The notes: a model not told the origin generated them from the letters alone. Counted from the stretch's first letter, positions 20,101 to 32,400 are shown. The stretch: 64,000 nt of DNA from Macrostomum hystrix (GCA_950097015.1 CATNEN010000003.1:11189501-11253500), one strand, 5' to 3'. Program-made: numbers and translations.

Positions 20101-23027
20101 CGAATCATAACCCTTAGCAACACCGAATCATACTCCTTAGCAACACCGAATCTTACTCATTAGTAACACCGAATCATACTCCTTAGCAACACCGAATCTT
20201 ACTCCTTAGCAACACAGAATCATTCACCTTAGCAGCACCGAATCATACGCCTTAGCAACACAGAATCATTCACCTTAGCAACACTGAATCATACTCCTTA
20301 GCAACACATAATCATTCACCGTAGCAACACCGAATCATACACCTTAGCAACACAGAATCATTCACCTTAGCAACACCGAATCTTACTCCTTAGCAACACA
20401 TAATCATGCTGCTGATATTTATCTGCGTTTCAGCTCGAGTTGCTGGTCTGTTATCTAAACTACCATCGACTATGCTGAGAGCGATGCTTTCAAAATCTGT
20501 GACCGCCACTGAACAGGGTAAGAATATCATGCAATATTGATGATGCGGTTGTTTGGTTGATTAGTATTATATTGAGTCTGTCCGACTGTCGCTTATCTAT
20601 GCAGGCGCGGCATTCGGAGCCGTAGCCTTCATCCAGGTTCTGGCCTCCCTATTCGCTGGCACAGTGACTAACGCTGTGTACGCTGGCACTGTGGCCAAAT
20701 TTCCTGGCTTCGTGTTTTTTATGCTGGCCTTCTGGATAGTGCTCAGTGGAGTCTGCGTTGCGTGAGTTGTCACCGACTTTTTGTTTAAAGAATGAGTTTA
20801 AGAATCAATACCAATATTTAGTAATTAGCCTCATCAAACTTCTACACACTTGCATCACTCTTTATCACAGCACGAGTAATTATTGTTGAATTCAGTGTCC
20901 ATTGACAAAGACTTACAAGCTTTGTGTCAGATTTCGTCACAGAGCTGCTGGATCTGCTCAAACTCGATCTGGCTGAGCACTTTGGTGCTGAATGCGTAGC
21001 AGAACAAGCGACCTTCCAGGCAGTGGGCATCGTTTCATGGAAAAGCTTGGCCAAGGTGCAGGCAGTCAAAGAAACTTGTGTCATAAGATGATGCACCTGC
21101 ATTCATAGGTGGGTCAGCCGAAACAACCTAGCCATTGTGTTGGTTCGCGAAGAAGTGCTGGTTCGCTGTTCCGTTGAAGGAGAATCCCAAGGAGTTTGTC
21201 AGACGACCGCTGGATGGCAGCACAGAGGGTGATGACAGCATGATCTGAAACTCACTGGCTCCTTGCCTGAAGACGGCCGTGTTGTAAATCATTCTGTTAA
21301 ACTTATAAAACTGATGGCCAGGAGTTCCAGAACCACAGGAAACGAAATTGTGGTAGTATTGTCGCCTGCAATGAAAGACAGGATGAAATTAAGCCATAAA
21401 CAATTTTAATCAATGGCGTAGAAATTAAAAAAGCAGAGGCTGACCCAGTGCCGAAATTGTGGCTCGCACTGACGAAGGTGGAGAACTGGCTGCCATACGC
21501 GAGGTGCTTAGCAAAGCCGGGAGTCTCAGTGCGCAGGTATGAGCCCAGGTAGCCTTTGAACTGAGCTCCATTGCCATCTATGGTCACATTGTGAGCCGTG
21601 AGGCAGAACAGTCTCGGGTTGACCTCATTGACCAGACCGCTCCGAGAGAACTTGTAGAACATCTTCATCTGCAGCTGGCTGAACACGGGCTTGGCCACAT
21701 CTGAAATGCGTGCGTGAATGCTCAGCTTGGTGACTGAGTGACTCCAATGCACTGATGGGATTGGCATGCAGCCAGTGCAGCCAGAGTGACATCTCAGCTG
21801 TGCAACTCACCGCAGTCTCCACACAGCACATCGGTGTACTTGTAAGAGACGCAGTCACCGGCAGTCCACTGAGCGAGCTCGGAACACGCGTCTCCGAGGT
21901 AGCACTTGTTGTTGGGCTGGTCAAAGTGGAACGCGTTGCATCGGGGCTGCTGGCTGCAGACAGCGGCGCACTGCAGCCTGCTGGCCAGCCTCTGAGCCTG
22001 CAGGGAGGCGGCTGCAGTGTGACACTGCCTGCTGCTCTCGAATGACAGCAGCTTGGTTGCCGACAGTGAAGTTGCGCAAAGATGAGACGCAGGAGAGATA
22101 ACACACGAGAGGGATGAGACACGGGAGAGATAACACACGGGAGGGATGAGACACGGGAGAGATAACACACGGGAGAGATGAGACACGGGAGAGATAACAC
22201 ACGGGAGAGATAACACACGGGAGAGATGAGACACGGGAGAGATAAGACACGGGAGAGATAAGACACGGGAGAGATAACACACGGGAGAGATAACACACGG
22301 GAGAGATAACACACGGGAGAGATGAGACACGGGAGAGATAAGACACGGGAGAGATAAGACACGGGAGAGATAAGAAGCGAGAGGGATGAGACACGGGAGG
22401 GATGAGACACGGGAGGGATGAGACACGGGAGAGATAACACACGGGAGAGATGAGACACGGGAGAGATAACACACGGGAGAGATAACACACGGGAGAGATG
22501 AGACACGGGAGAGATAACACACGGGAGAGATAAGACACGGGAGAGATAAGAAGCGAGAGGGATGAGACACGGGAGGGATGAGATGCAGGAGAGATAAGAC
22601 ACGAGAGGGATGAGACACGGGAGGGATGAGACGCAGGAGAGATAACACACGGGAAAGATGAAACAGGATACTGCAGGTGTCGGAAGGGGCCGCATCTTGC
22701 CTACAGGCTCGAGTTTGCAACTCGCATTTAAATTTGGCACTTTAAAACACAAACAATTCAAATTCAAACAATGCATGTTAGCTTACTGTGACAAGCTGCT
22801 GTATCAGCAACCGATTCAATGTGTTTTTAGTATAGTTAAATTTGATGGCGAAAATCTAAATTCTTATCACCCACAGCCTGTACTCGCGTTTCAAGCATCG
22901 CTACGGGCATCAGTTATCCACGACTCTCATCAACGAAGAAGACGACGGCTATGAAGTGAGTCTGGGCATCGATGGTCCAGCAGCTTCTGAGGCGCCTGAC
23001 GCTACTGACAAAAGAGAATTTGCTTGA
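17102..23027 (+). CDS. SLC46-like major facilitator superfamily carrier, six exons, 556 aa
   Basis: Exons 17102-17373, 18310-18638, 18976-19653, 20434-20517, 20605-20761 and 22877-23027 have canonical splice sites and matching phases and give 556 aa. The N-terminus is polar and cytoplasmic for about 60 residues. Membrane segment 1 (FASLLLFSLLFYTGVIAIAL) is followed by a glycosylatable extracellular loop, as in SLC46. The MFS loop signature SAFSDRWGRK lies near residue 160 and FVPET closes the first half. About twelve hydrophobic segments are seen, and the C-terminal tail is acidic. SLC46 members move folates, heme-like compounds or muropeptides, often proton-coupled; the substrate here cannot be inferred. 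Intron 1 holds a degenerate 22-bp repeat and a foldback, intron 3 a 23-bp array, and intron 5 an antisense nested gene. Confidence 0.85.
17400..18285. repeat. Degenerate 22-bp tandem repeat in carrier intron 1
   Basis: Diverged copies of a unit like GATCGAAGATAAACAGACTC run through most of the intron, with many substitutions, so the array is older than the clean ones nearby. A foldback element (17650-17798) interrupts it. Confidence 0.85.
17650..17798. repeat. Foldback: 61-bp inverted arms around a 27-bp spacer
   Basis: The left arm 17650-17710 and right arm 17738-17798 are reverse complements with one mismatch by eye (T versus G near the outer part). The arms contain ACGCGTTTCGCACGTTTCGT, and the spacer contains GCATCTTCAGG. 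The block is sharply different from the surrounding 22-bp repeat, so it was probably inserted. It could be a short foldback or MITE-like element. A possible ribozyme-like core is discussed in the findings. Confidence 0.9.
19695..20405. repeat. 23-bp minisatellite with 69-bp higher-order period, in carrier intron 3
   Basis: The monomer is CTTAGCAACACCGAATCTTA plus three bases. In the first half three variants follow each other in fixed order (GAGTCATAACCC, GAATCTTACTCC, GAATCTTAATCC), giving a 69-bp higher-order unit. The second half decays into mixed variants. Confidence 0.95.
21128..22060 (-). CDS. Secreted PAN/apple-like protein gene nested in carrier intron 5 (5' exon not found)
   Basis: Three exons read in phase on the minus strand: about 22060-21811 (upstream edge uncertain; donor GTGAGT), 21700-21445 (acceptor TTTCAG, donor GTCAGC) and 21365-21128 (acceptor ATTGCAG, stop TAG). 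The first encodes an apple/PAN-like module, RLASRLQCAAVCSQQPRCNA then FHFDQPNNKCYLG, with paired cysteines. The next two encode a C-terminal region with an NVTIDGNG glycosylation site, KFNRMIYNTAVF and LGFSFNGTA. PAN modules usually bind proteins or carbohydrates outside the cell. A signal-peptide exon is expected upstream, but the region beyond 22070 is minisatellite and I could not find it. The gene resembles the broken gene at 2402-6761. It is fully contained in an intron of the opposite-strand carrier. Confidence 0.65.
22083..22655. repeat. 16-bp minisatellite in carrier intron 5
   Basis: About 36 copies of a 16-bp unit alternating between GAGACACGGGAGAGAT, AACACACGGGAGAGAT and AAGACACGGGAGAGAT. 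It lies directly upstream of the PAN-like exon on the minus strand. All three minus-strand frames are open through it, giving spurious ORFs of 200-380 codons. Confidence 0.95.
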
Positions 23028-23524
23028 TTGATTTCTGTTTTCAAATTTGTTGTAAAAACGTCAATTAAGCGAACGAAATTAAGTTGTTAAGAACTCGTTT
23101 TTTCATCCAATGATTCACGTGGTTTAACATTATCGATGGCACTGAACAACTTTTGAGTCCAGTATTGATTATAAATAATTTGAAGTGATCTCAATCTTTA
23201 TTGTTTTGCTTTGTTTGTGATATAGAACTGGCCATCAATTTTCGTAGTCTAATTGATTTTCACAACTTTTAGTAGGATGTCATTTGTATATTTTTTAAGT
23301 GTGCAATATAGGTAATTCGAATTCTACAGTTTTGTTTTAATTGTGACCTTTATATGTGCAGGAGTTTGTTCTTGTTTGCACTAACAATTTTTATGCATGA
23401 AATTTGTAATAATTAATATATGGCACATTACTTGTATGAATGATATGAATATCTGATTGACCTATCCAATATCAACTTTGATGTTAACGTGTGAGATATT
23501 TAGGAGTTCTAGGTTGTGCCATCA

Positions 23525-24105
23525 TCTGTTTAGGTGGCCCAATCACAGATTTAGGTTGTGCAACCGTAGATTTAGGTGTTTTAGTGGATTTAGGTGTTTC
23601 AATCATGGATTTAGGTGTTTAAACCATGAATTTAGTTGTTTCAACCATGGATTTAGGTGTTTAAACCATGAATTTAGTTGTTTAAACCATGAATTTAGTT
23701 GTTTCAACCATGGATTTAGGTGTTTCAATAATGGATTTAGGTGTTTCAATAATGGATTTAGGTGTTTCAATCATGGATTTAGGTGTTTAAACCATGAATT
23801 TAGTTGTTTCAACCATGGATTTAGGTGTTTCAATAATGGATTTAGGTGTTTCAATAATGGATTTAGGCGTTTCTACCATGGATTTAGGTGTTTCAATCAT
23901 AGATTTAAGTGTTGGTACCATAGATTTAGGTGTTTCAACCATGGATTTAGGTGTTTCAATCATGAATTTAGGTGTTTCAAACATGGATTTAGGTATTTCT
24001 ACCGTGGATTTAGGTGTTTCAATCATGGATTTAGATTGTTTCTACTATGGATTTAGGTGCTTCAACCATGGATTTAGGTGTTGCTACCATAGATTTAGAT
24101 GGTGA
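23525..24105. repeat. 21-bp minisatellite downstream of the carrier gene
   Basis: About 27 copies of a 21-bp unit (ATGGATTTAGGTGTTTCAAT core) with frequent variants. The period is codon-sized, so open frames appear on both strands (CFNHGFR on plus, IETPKSM on minus). No splice or start context supports translation. Confidence 0.95.
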
Positions 24106-24467
24106 CGTGTCAGGTTTTAATGGTGATTTGGCAACAAGAGCTGCCCTGGTGATATCATATGCATATTAAACGAACCTAAGATATTTGTTAACTACCCTAC
24201 AGTGCAGAGGCCAAAACTGAAGTTCTTCATTTGTTTTTCGATATCTGATTTTGACGAAGATTTTAACAATATCCGTTACATTCTACTCTTTACAATTGTC
24301 TTTATTTGCTTAAATTCCAGTGTATATTTTGTAATGTTTTTTAAAACATTTAAACATTGTCGTCTGATAAAAATGCGAGGCTCATGTCCTACATGAATAA
24401 ACAAATTGTCTTCAGTTTTTTACTATTTAAGTTAGGCGAGTTTGTCATTCGACTCGTTACTTCTAGT

Positions 24468-24640
24468 TACTGGAGGGCTGTGGGCTTTGGTACATCATTT
24501 GGTAATAGTCGACCTGCAGCCAGTGTGGAGGTAGTTCTGCCCATTCCGCTGACTCCTGAGCGCACACTCGCACAGGTGTGTACATCAGCATTTGACTTTC
24601 TCATTGTCAGGCGAGACTATTAAATGCGGAGTGCATAAGA
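24468..24640 (-). repeat. SINE family B fragment
   Basis: The stretch contains GGAGGGCTGTGGGC, CATCATTTGGTAATAGTCGA, CTGACTCCTGAGCGCACAC and CTTTCTCATTGTCAGGCGAG in the same order as the other copies, then stops before the head. It ends about 80 bp upstream of the CEP20-like start codon. Confidence 0.75.
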
Positions 24641-24715
24641 ATGACCGCTCCTTGACTGACAAAGTATGCTCCGATTCAATTTAGTTTAACGCGCTACTCA
24701 TTTCAGGTAGTAGTC

Positions 24716-25153
24716 ATGGCTTCCGTGGAAGAGTTAAAGTCGGCCCTAAAAGAGAATCTGGAAGCTCGTGGAGTTCTGCCAGAGATTCGAGCCAGTTTAA
24801 GAGCGGAAATATTTCGCTCACTAGAGGAGCCTAGCAGAGCAGCTGAGCAGAGGCCGGCGCTGTCCAATGAGAATCTATTAATCAATGAGCTGATTAGGGA
24901 ATACCTGGAGTTCAACGAGTATTCAAATGCGGCCTCCGTGTTGGCAGCAGAGAGCGGTCAGCCTCAGGCCAGGCTGAGTCGCAGCCTGTTGTCAAGGGAG
25001 CTGAATCTGAGAGAGGATCCAAGCTGTCAGGGCCTACCGCTGCTCTATTCTATGCTGGCCTTCTATATGAATCGCGGCGGGACGAGGGTGCCACAGCGAC
25101 AGTCAGATGATCAAGATGCGGCTCCCAGTGACGGTGTTCCGATTCGTCGATAA
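24716..25153 (+). CDS. CEP20: CEP20/FOR20-like centrosomal protein, single coding exon, 145 aa
   Basis: The ORF MASVEELKSALKENLEARGV has the charged, helical N-terminus of the FOP/FOR20/OFD1 family. A LisH motif follows at about residues 55-85 (LLINELIREYLEFNEYSNAA), a dimerisation module. A conserved tail block comes next (LLSRELNLREDPSCQGLPLL), and the last 30 residues are polar. FOR20 proteins sit at centriolar satellites and basal bodies and are needed for ciliogenesis; the human protein is about 174 aa, so this one is slightly short. An acceptor-like TTTCAG lies 11 bases before the ATG, so a 5' UTR intron is possible. The gene stands alone between the carrier and eIF5. Confidence 0.85.
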   Translation: MASVEELKSALKENLEARGVLPEIRASLRAEIFRSLEEPSRAAEQRPALSNENLLINELIREYLEFNEYSNAASVLAAESGQPQARLSRSLLSRELNLREDPSCQGLPLLYSMLAFYMNRGGTRVPQRQSDDQDAAPSDGVPIRR

Positions 25154-25365
25154 TTTAAACTAAAAAAACAACATTTATATGTGTCAAGATTTGGATAGCT
25201 TTTAATTGTATTTGAATTATTTAACTATTTTGCATTCGATTTCTTAACATTTTTAGGGTTGTGAATTTTTATTTCCGTTCAAAATGCTGGTGCTTAAAAT
25301 GCATGTATTAATACGAGCGTAGATTTTAATAGCTACGAAAAACATAAATCTCACCCCTATTAGAA

Positions 25366-25590
25366 GTTGCCACGTGGGAAATCTCACTTCATTTCCCAAG
25401 TTGCCACGTGTGAAATCTCACTTCATTTCCCAAGTTGCCACGTGGGAAATCTCACCCCTATTAGAAGTTGCCACGTGGGAAATCTCACCCCTATTAGAAA
25501 TTGCCACGTGGGAAATCTCACTTCATTAGAAATTGCCACGTGGGAAATCTCACTTCATTAGAAGTTGCCACGTGGGAAATTTCACTTTAA
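25366..25590. repeat. Seven-copy repeat centred on the CCACGTGG palindrome
   Basis: Units of 28-36 bp built on GTTGCCACGTGGGAAATCTC recur seven times, joined by CACTTCATT or CCCCTATTAGA spacers. Six copies keep the full CCACGTGG palindrome and one has CCACGTGT. The array lies 210 bp past the CEP20-like stop codon. Confidence 0.9.
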
Positions 25591-26475
25591 AGTGTAATTT
25601 TTTATAAAACTAGTTTTTTAATCTATCAACAGTTTTCTGTAAAATATAATAGTAGTAGACATCTAAAATTTAAGGAAGTAGGTAGGCATGCATACTATGT
25701 AATAACTGTAGAGTACTGAACTTTAAATTTATAACAATTAAAGCACAAGTTTTAAAAAAAAGAAAAAAAGAAAAGCTACTAAAAATGTGTTGTTTCTTTA
25801 AAACACAAAATAGCATAGAATGGGTAATGGGAAGGATAACATATTTTATATTTTAGTTTTTTTTCTGTTTTTTTTTCTGGCAATACGAGCTATTGAATCT
25901 AATATCTGAATTGGATCAGATGGCATATGAATTAATTATGAAGGCTGAATAAATATAAGATGTTTCTTATTGAAAATATGAAAATAAACTGAGTATATCA
26001 GAGTACACACTCGGGTAGTTGACGCTACCAGATTGGAACAGACAGAACAGACAATTAATAAAAACGTCACCATCAACACACACAAACTAATAATATATCG
26101 TTTCTGGAGTATTATAAAAATCGCTTTAAGGGGGTGAAATGTGCATATTTTTATTGGCGTTAAACAAAAACATATACTGCTCTACTTTAAGTAGATAAAT
26201 AGATCTTCTTTTTTGTGTAGATTGCTTAAAAATGTGCACATTTTGCGTTATTTTTTATATACGAGTACTTTAGCGAATCACGTAACAGCGGACAGAATGA
26301 CGAGAGGACAGGCCGACTAAAAAGAACAAATAGAAAGAGATCGTCACTTACGGAATTATACGCCTGGGAAACAAACTAAGAGAGCGTTAGACACACTGAC
26401 AACAAGCATACCGCGTGCGAGAGTAAACTATAATGTTATTTAGAGTTGATTATATTGATTGATAAATTTTGCTGA

Positions 26476-29400
26476 TTAAATATTGTCGATGTCCACATCA
26501 GAGTCGTTATTTTCTTCAACTTCCACTTTCTTCTGCTTCTGTTGCTGCTGCTGCTGCCGCTTACCGTTGACAACGGCGTTCTTCGGTTTGGCCTTCTCAA
26601 TTACCTTTTCTTCAACTCGTTCTTCTTCCTCGCTGCTAGACTCTTCATCGGCAGTCTTTAGCCAGGTGATAAACGGGTGAGCTAGTTCGTGTATCTGCTT
26701 GCTGAGCTTGCGATCTCCAGTGTAACGCTTTGTTGGCTGCGTAAACAAACAAATTTTAAAGGCACTTTTTTAACTTGGGCAAATTTTATAGTTCTATCTT
26801 CTAAAAAACAATATTTGATATGATATGAATTTTTGTCAGGACTCAAATTTATAAGATCATGCAGACTCATAGGCCTGGACACTTGTATTATGGCATTATT
26901 TCATCATGAATTTTTTAAGTCAGGCTGGGGATCTAGATGGATGGTGGGTCAGGCTGGGGATCTAGATGGATGGTGGGTCAGGCTGAGGATCTAGATGGAT
27001 GGTGGGTCAGGCTGGGGATCTAGATGGATGGTGGGTCAGGCTGAGGATCTAGATGGATGGTGGGTCAGGCTGAGGATCTAGATGGATGGTGGGTCAGGCT
27101 GGGGATCTAGATGGATGGTGGGTCAGGCTGAGGATCTAGATGGATGGTGGGTCAGGCTGAGGATCTAGATGGATGGTGGGTCAGGCTGGGGATCTAGATG
27201 GATGGTGGGTCAGGCTGAGGATCTAGATGGATGGTGGGTCAGGCTGAGGATCTAGATGGATGGTGGGTCAGGCTGGGGATCTAGATGGATGGTGGGTCAG
27301 GCTGAGGATCTAGATGGATGGTGGGTCAGGCTGAGGATCTAGATGGATGGTGGGTCAGGCTGGGGATCTAGATGGATGGTGGGTCAGGCTGAGGATCTAG
27401 ATGGATGGTGGGTCAGGCTGAGGATCTAGATGGATGGTGGGTCAGGCTGGGGATCTAGATGGATGGTGGGTCAGGCTGAGGATCTAGATGGATGGTGGGT
27501 CAGGCTGAGGATCTAGATGAATGATGGGTCAGGCTGTGGATCCAGATGGATGATGGGTCAGGCTGAGGATCTAGATGGATGGTGGGTCAGGCTGAGGATC
27601 TAGATAATTGATGGGTCAGGCTGGGGATCCAGATGGATGGTGGGTCAGGCTGAGGATCTAGATAATTGATGGGTCAGGCTGGGGATCCAGATGGAGGGTG
27701 GGTCAGGCTGAGATCTAGATGAATCGTGGTTTTCAGCTAAGGTTATTCAAACAGTACAGAATGCATGTTAATCGAGCCATGGGAAAAGAATACAATGTAA
27801 ACTAGCATACATTACGCAGCAGAAAAAACTACTTTCTCTTAAATCATGTTACATAGATGCGAAATTTTAGTGTGTTGTTAATTTTAGAGACGAAACTAGC
27901 GCAATCCAGTGAGGGGTGGTGCGCGTACGGTCTGCAAACTTCTATGAGAAGCACGTGACAGAGAGAACTGTCATTTCCGAAAAATCTATTTATAAACTGC
28001 TTTCAAAACATTGGAATGACGCTAAGTTGGCTAGTTATACAAATACAAGACGCAAGTTAGTAATAACCACTTATTATTGTCAGCTTTGGCTTCGCGTCAG
28101 CGTTGTTATAATATTATTTTCATATTTTTGCTAACAAATCAAGATATGGACCTACCGGACATACTGACAAAATATCTGGTAGATACTGCCTAAAAATGTT
28201 CTTGCCGCTCTATCTGGTAGAGTGATAATGGATCTGGTAGAGTGACACTAGAAACAACTCAAAGGATCTGGTAGAGTGACACTAGAAACACCTCAAAGGA
28301 TCTGGTAGAGTGACACTAGAAGCACCTCAAAGGATCTGGTAGAGTGACGCTAGAAACACCTCAAAGGATCTGGTAGAGTGACACTAGAAACACCTCAAAG
28401 GATCTGGTAGAGTGACACTAGAAACACCTCAAAGGATCTGGTAGAGTGACACTAAAAACATTTCAAAGGATCTGGTAGAGTGACACTAGAAACAACTCAA
28501 AGGATCTGGTAGAGTGACACTAGAAACAACTCAAAGGATCTGGTAGAGTGACACTAGAAACACCTCAAAGGATCTGGTAGAGTGACACTAGAAACAACTC
28601 AAAGGATCTGGTAGAGTGACACTAGAAACACCTCAAAGGATCTGGTAGAGTGACACTAGAAACAACTCAAAGGATCTGGTAGAGTGACACTAGAAACACC
28701 TCAAAGGATCTGGTAGAGTGACACTAGAAACACCTCAAAGGATCTGGTAAAGTGACACTAGAAACACTCAAAGGATCTGGTAGAGTGACACCCTTAATAC
28801 CTTTAGGTATCCGGTAGGTGCTAGCCAAAAAAACCCTAAATGACTTGCTAAATCGCTGCTAGAAAATAAAAAAGCATGGAAAAAACGCTAAGATTGGGCT
28901 ACAAACAGTTACAAGGAAAACTCACCCCTTTCTCGTCCCACTCAATGAGAGCTTCCTCAGACAGCAGATCGGCGTTGTAGAACGCATTCAACAAGTTTGG
29001 AATTCGCTTGGCATCTAGCAGGGCATCCTTGTAACGCTGCACCAACGACTCGACGGCGCCAATTAGATATTTCTGCGAGCGAACATTGCCGCTAGTGAAG
29101 GCTAGGAACACCGAACGATAGTTTTTGGTGATGTCAGCAACTAGAGTGCCAGGATTTGTTAGCAGCACTTCGGCGACAACAACAACAGCTTTGTCGCGAA
29201 TATCTAGACGATCGGCCTCTTGAACTAGTTCATGCGGTGTGGCGTTGGTGAACCCGGCAGCCAGCTTGTCAGATAGAAGCTTGTGGAAGCTGGCGAAAGT
29301 TCATAAGGGGAATAGGTTTTATAAAGACAGCAGAATGAAGGAGAGGGGGAGAATGCGATGAGAGGGGAATAGTGGAAGGAGAGAGGGAGAATGCGATGAG

Positions 29401-32400
29401 AGGGGAATAGTGGAAGGAGAGAGGGAGAATGCGATGAGAGGGGAATAGTTGAAGGAGAGGGGGAGAATGCGATGAGAGGGGAAGAGTGGAAGGAGAGGGG
29501 GAGAATGCGATGAGAGGGGAAGAGTGGAAGGAGAGGGGGAGAATGCGATGAGATGGGAATAGTGGAAGGAGAGGGGGAGAATGCGATGAGAGGGGAAGAG
29601 TGGATGGAGAGAGGGAGAATGCGATGAGAGGGGAAGAGTGGAAGGAGAGGGGGAGAATGCGATGAGAGGGGAAGAGTGGAAGGAGAGGGGGAGAATGCGA
29701 TGAGATGGGAATAGTGGAAGGAGAGGGGGAGAATGCGATGAGAGGGGAATAGTGGAAGGAGAGGGGGAGAATGCGATGAGAGGGGAAGAGTGGAAGGAGA
29801 GGGGGAGAATGCGATGAGAGGGGAAGAGTGGAAGGAGAGGGGGAGAATGCGATGAGATGGGAATAGTGGAAGGAGAGGGGGAGAATGCGATGAGAGGGGA
29901 AGAGTGGAAGGAGAGGGGGAGAATGCGATGAGAGGGGAATAGTGGAAGGAGAGGGGGAGAATGCGATGAGAGGGGAAGAGTGGAAGGAGAGGGGGAGAAT
30001 GCGATGAGATGGGAATAGTGGAAGGAGAGGGGGAGAATGCGATGAGAGGGGAAGAGTGGAAGGAGAGGGGGAGAATGGGATGAGAGGGGAAGAGTGGAAG
30101 GAGAGGGGGAGAATGGGATGAGAGGGGAAGAGTGGAAGGAGAGGGGGAGAATGCGATGAGAGGGGAAGAGTGGAAGGAGAGGGGGAGAATGCGATGAGAG
30201 GGGAAGAGTGGAAGGAGAGGGGGAGAATGCGATGAGAGGGGAAGAGTGGAAGGAGAGGGGGAGAATGCGATGAGATGGGAATAGTGGAAGGAGAGGGGGA
30301 GAATGCGATGAGAGGGGAAGAGTGGAAGGAGAGGGGGAGAATGGGATGAGAGGGGAAGAGTGGAAGGAGAGGGGGAGAATGGGATGAGAGGGGAAGAGTG
30401 GAAGGGGAGGGGGAGAATGCGATGAGAGGGGAATAGTGGAAGGAGAGGGGGAGAATGCGATGAGAGGGGAATAGTGGAAGGAGAGGGGGAGAATGCGATG
30501 AGAGGGGAAGAGTGGAAGGAGAGGGGGAGAATGCGATGAGAGGGGAAGAGTGGAAGGAGAGGGGGAGAATGCGATGAGAGGGGAAGAGTGGAAGGAGAGG
30601 GGGAGAATGCGATGAGATGGGAATAGTGGAAGGAGAGGGGGAGAATGCGATGAGAGGGGAAGAGTGGAAGGAGAGGGGGAGAATGGGATGAGAGGGGAAG
30701 AGTGGAAGGAGAGGGGGAGAATGGGATGAGAGGGGAAGAGTGGAAGGGGAGGGGGAGAATGCGATGAGAGGGGAATAGTGGAAGGAGAGGGGGAGAATGC
30801 GATGAGAGGGGAATAGTGGAAGGAGAGGGGGAGAATGCGATGAGAGGGGAAGAGTGGAAGGAGAGGAGAATGAGATGAGAGGGGAAGAGTGGAAGGAGAG
30901 GGGGAGAATGCGATGAGAGGGGAATAGTGGAAGGAGAGGGGGAGAATGCGATGAGAGGGGAAGAGTGGAAGGAGAGGGGGAGAATGCGATGAGAGGAGAA
31001 TAGTGGAAGGAGAGGAGAATGCGATGAGAGGGGAAGAGTGGAAGGAGAGGGGGAGAATGCGATGAGAGGGGAAGAGTGGAAGGAGAGGAGAATGAGATGA
31101 GAGGGGAATAGTGGAAGGAGAGGGGGAGAATGCGATGAGAGGGGAAGAGTGGAAGGAGAGGAGAATGCGATGAGAGGGGAAGAGTGGAAGGAGAGGGGGA
31201 GAATGCGATGAGGGGAAGAGTGGAAGGAGAGGGGGAGAATGCGATGAGAGGGGAAGAGTGGAAGGAGAGGGGGAGAATGCGATGAGAGGGGAATAGTGGA
31301 AGGAGAGGAGAATGAGATGAGAGGGGAATAGTGGAAGGAGAGGGGGAGAATGCGATGAGATGGGAATAGTGGAAGGAGAGGGGGAGAATGCGATGAGAGG
31401 CGAAGAGTGGAAGGAGAGGAGAATGAGATGAGAGGGGAATAGTGGAAGGAGAGGAGAATGAGATGAGAGGGGAATAGTGGAAGGAGAGGGGGAGAATGCG
31501 ATGAGAGGGGAAGAGTGGAAGGAGAGGAGAATGCGATGAGAGGGGAAGAGTGGAAGGAGAGGGGGAGAATGCGATGAGAGGGGAAGAGTGGAAGGAGAGG
31601 GGGAGAATGCGATGAGAGGGGAAGAGTGGAAGGAGAGGAGAATGAGATGAGAGGGGAATAGTGGAAGGAGAGGGGGAGAATGCGATGAGGGGAAGAGTGG
31701 AAGGAGAGGGGGAGAATGCGATGAGAGGGGAAGAGTGGAAGGAGAGGGGGAGAATGCGATGAGGGGAAGAGTGGAAGGAGAGGGGGAGAATGCGATGAGA
31801 GGGGAAGAGTGGAAGGAGAGGGGGAGAATGCGATGAGAGGGGAATAGTGGAAGGAGAGGAGAATGAGATGAGAGGGGAATAGTGGAAGGAGAGGGGGAGA
31901 ATGCGATGAGATGGGAATAGTGGAAGGAGAGGGGGAGAATGCGATGAGAGGCGAAGAGTGGAAGGAGAGGAGAATGAGATGAGAGGGGAATAGTGGAAGG
32001 AGAGGAGAATGAGATGAGAGGGGAATAGTGGAAGGAGAGGGGGAGAATGCGATGAGAGGGGAAGAGTGGAAGGAGAGGAGAATGCGATGAGAGGGGAAGA
32101 GTGGAAGGAGAGGGGGAGAATGCGATGAGAGGGGAAGAGTGGAAGGAGAGGGGGAGAATGCGATGAGAGGGGAAGAGTGGAAGGAGAGGAGAATGAGATG
32201 AGAGGGGAATAGTGGAAGGAGAGGGGGAGAATGCGATGAGAGGGGAAGAGTGGAAGGAGAGGGGGAGAATGCGATGAGAGGGGAATAGTGGAAGGAGAGG
32301 AGAATGAGATGAGAGGGGAATAGTGGAAGGAGAGGGGGAGAATGCGATGAGATGGGAATAGTGGAAGGAGAGGGGGAGAATGCGATGAGAGGGGAATAGT

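Noticed and set aside
20931-21090. Coding-looking plus-strand stretch (TELLDLLKLDLAEHFGAE) in carrier intron 5
   Set aside because: It opens for only about 53 codons, lacks a good acceptor in the carrier's phase, and has no recognised domain. It is kept only as a curiosity.
21625-22776. 383- and 308-codon minus-strand frames over the 16-bp array
   Set aside because: Only the last part (below about 22060) is real coding sequence of the PAN-like gene; the rest is tandem repeat.
26915-28790. CRISPR-like arrays
   Set aside because: Units are directly adjacent with no unique spacers, and the genes around are eukaryotic and intron-split.
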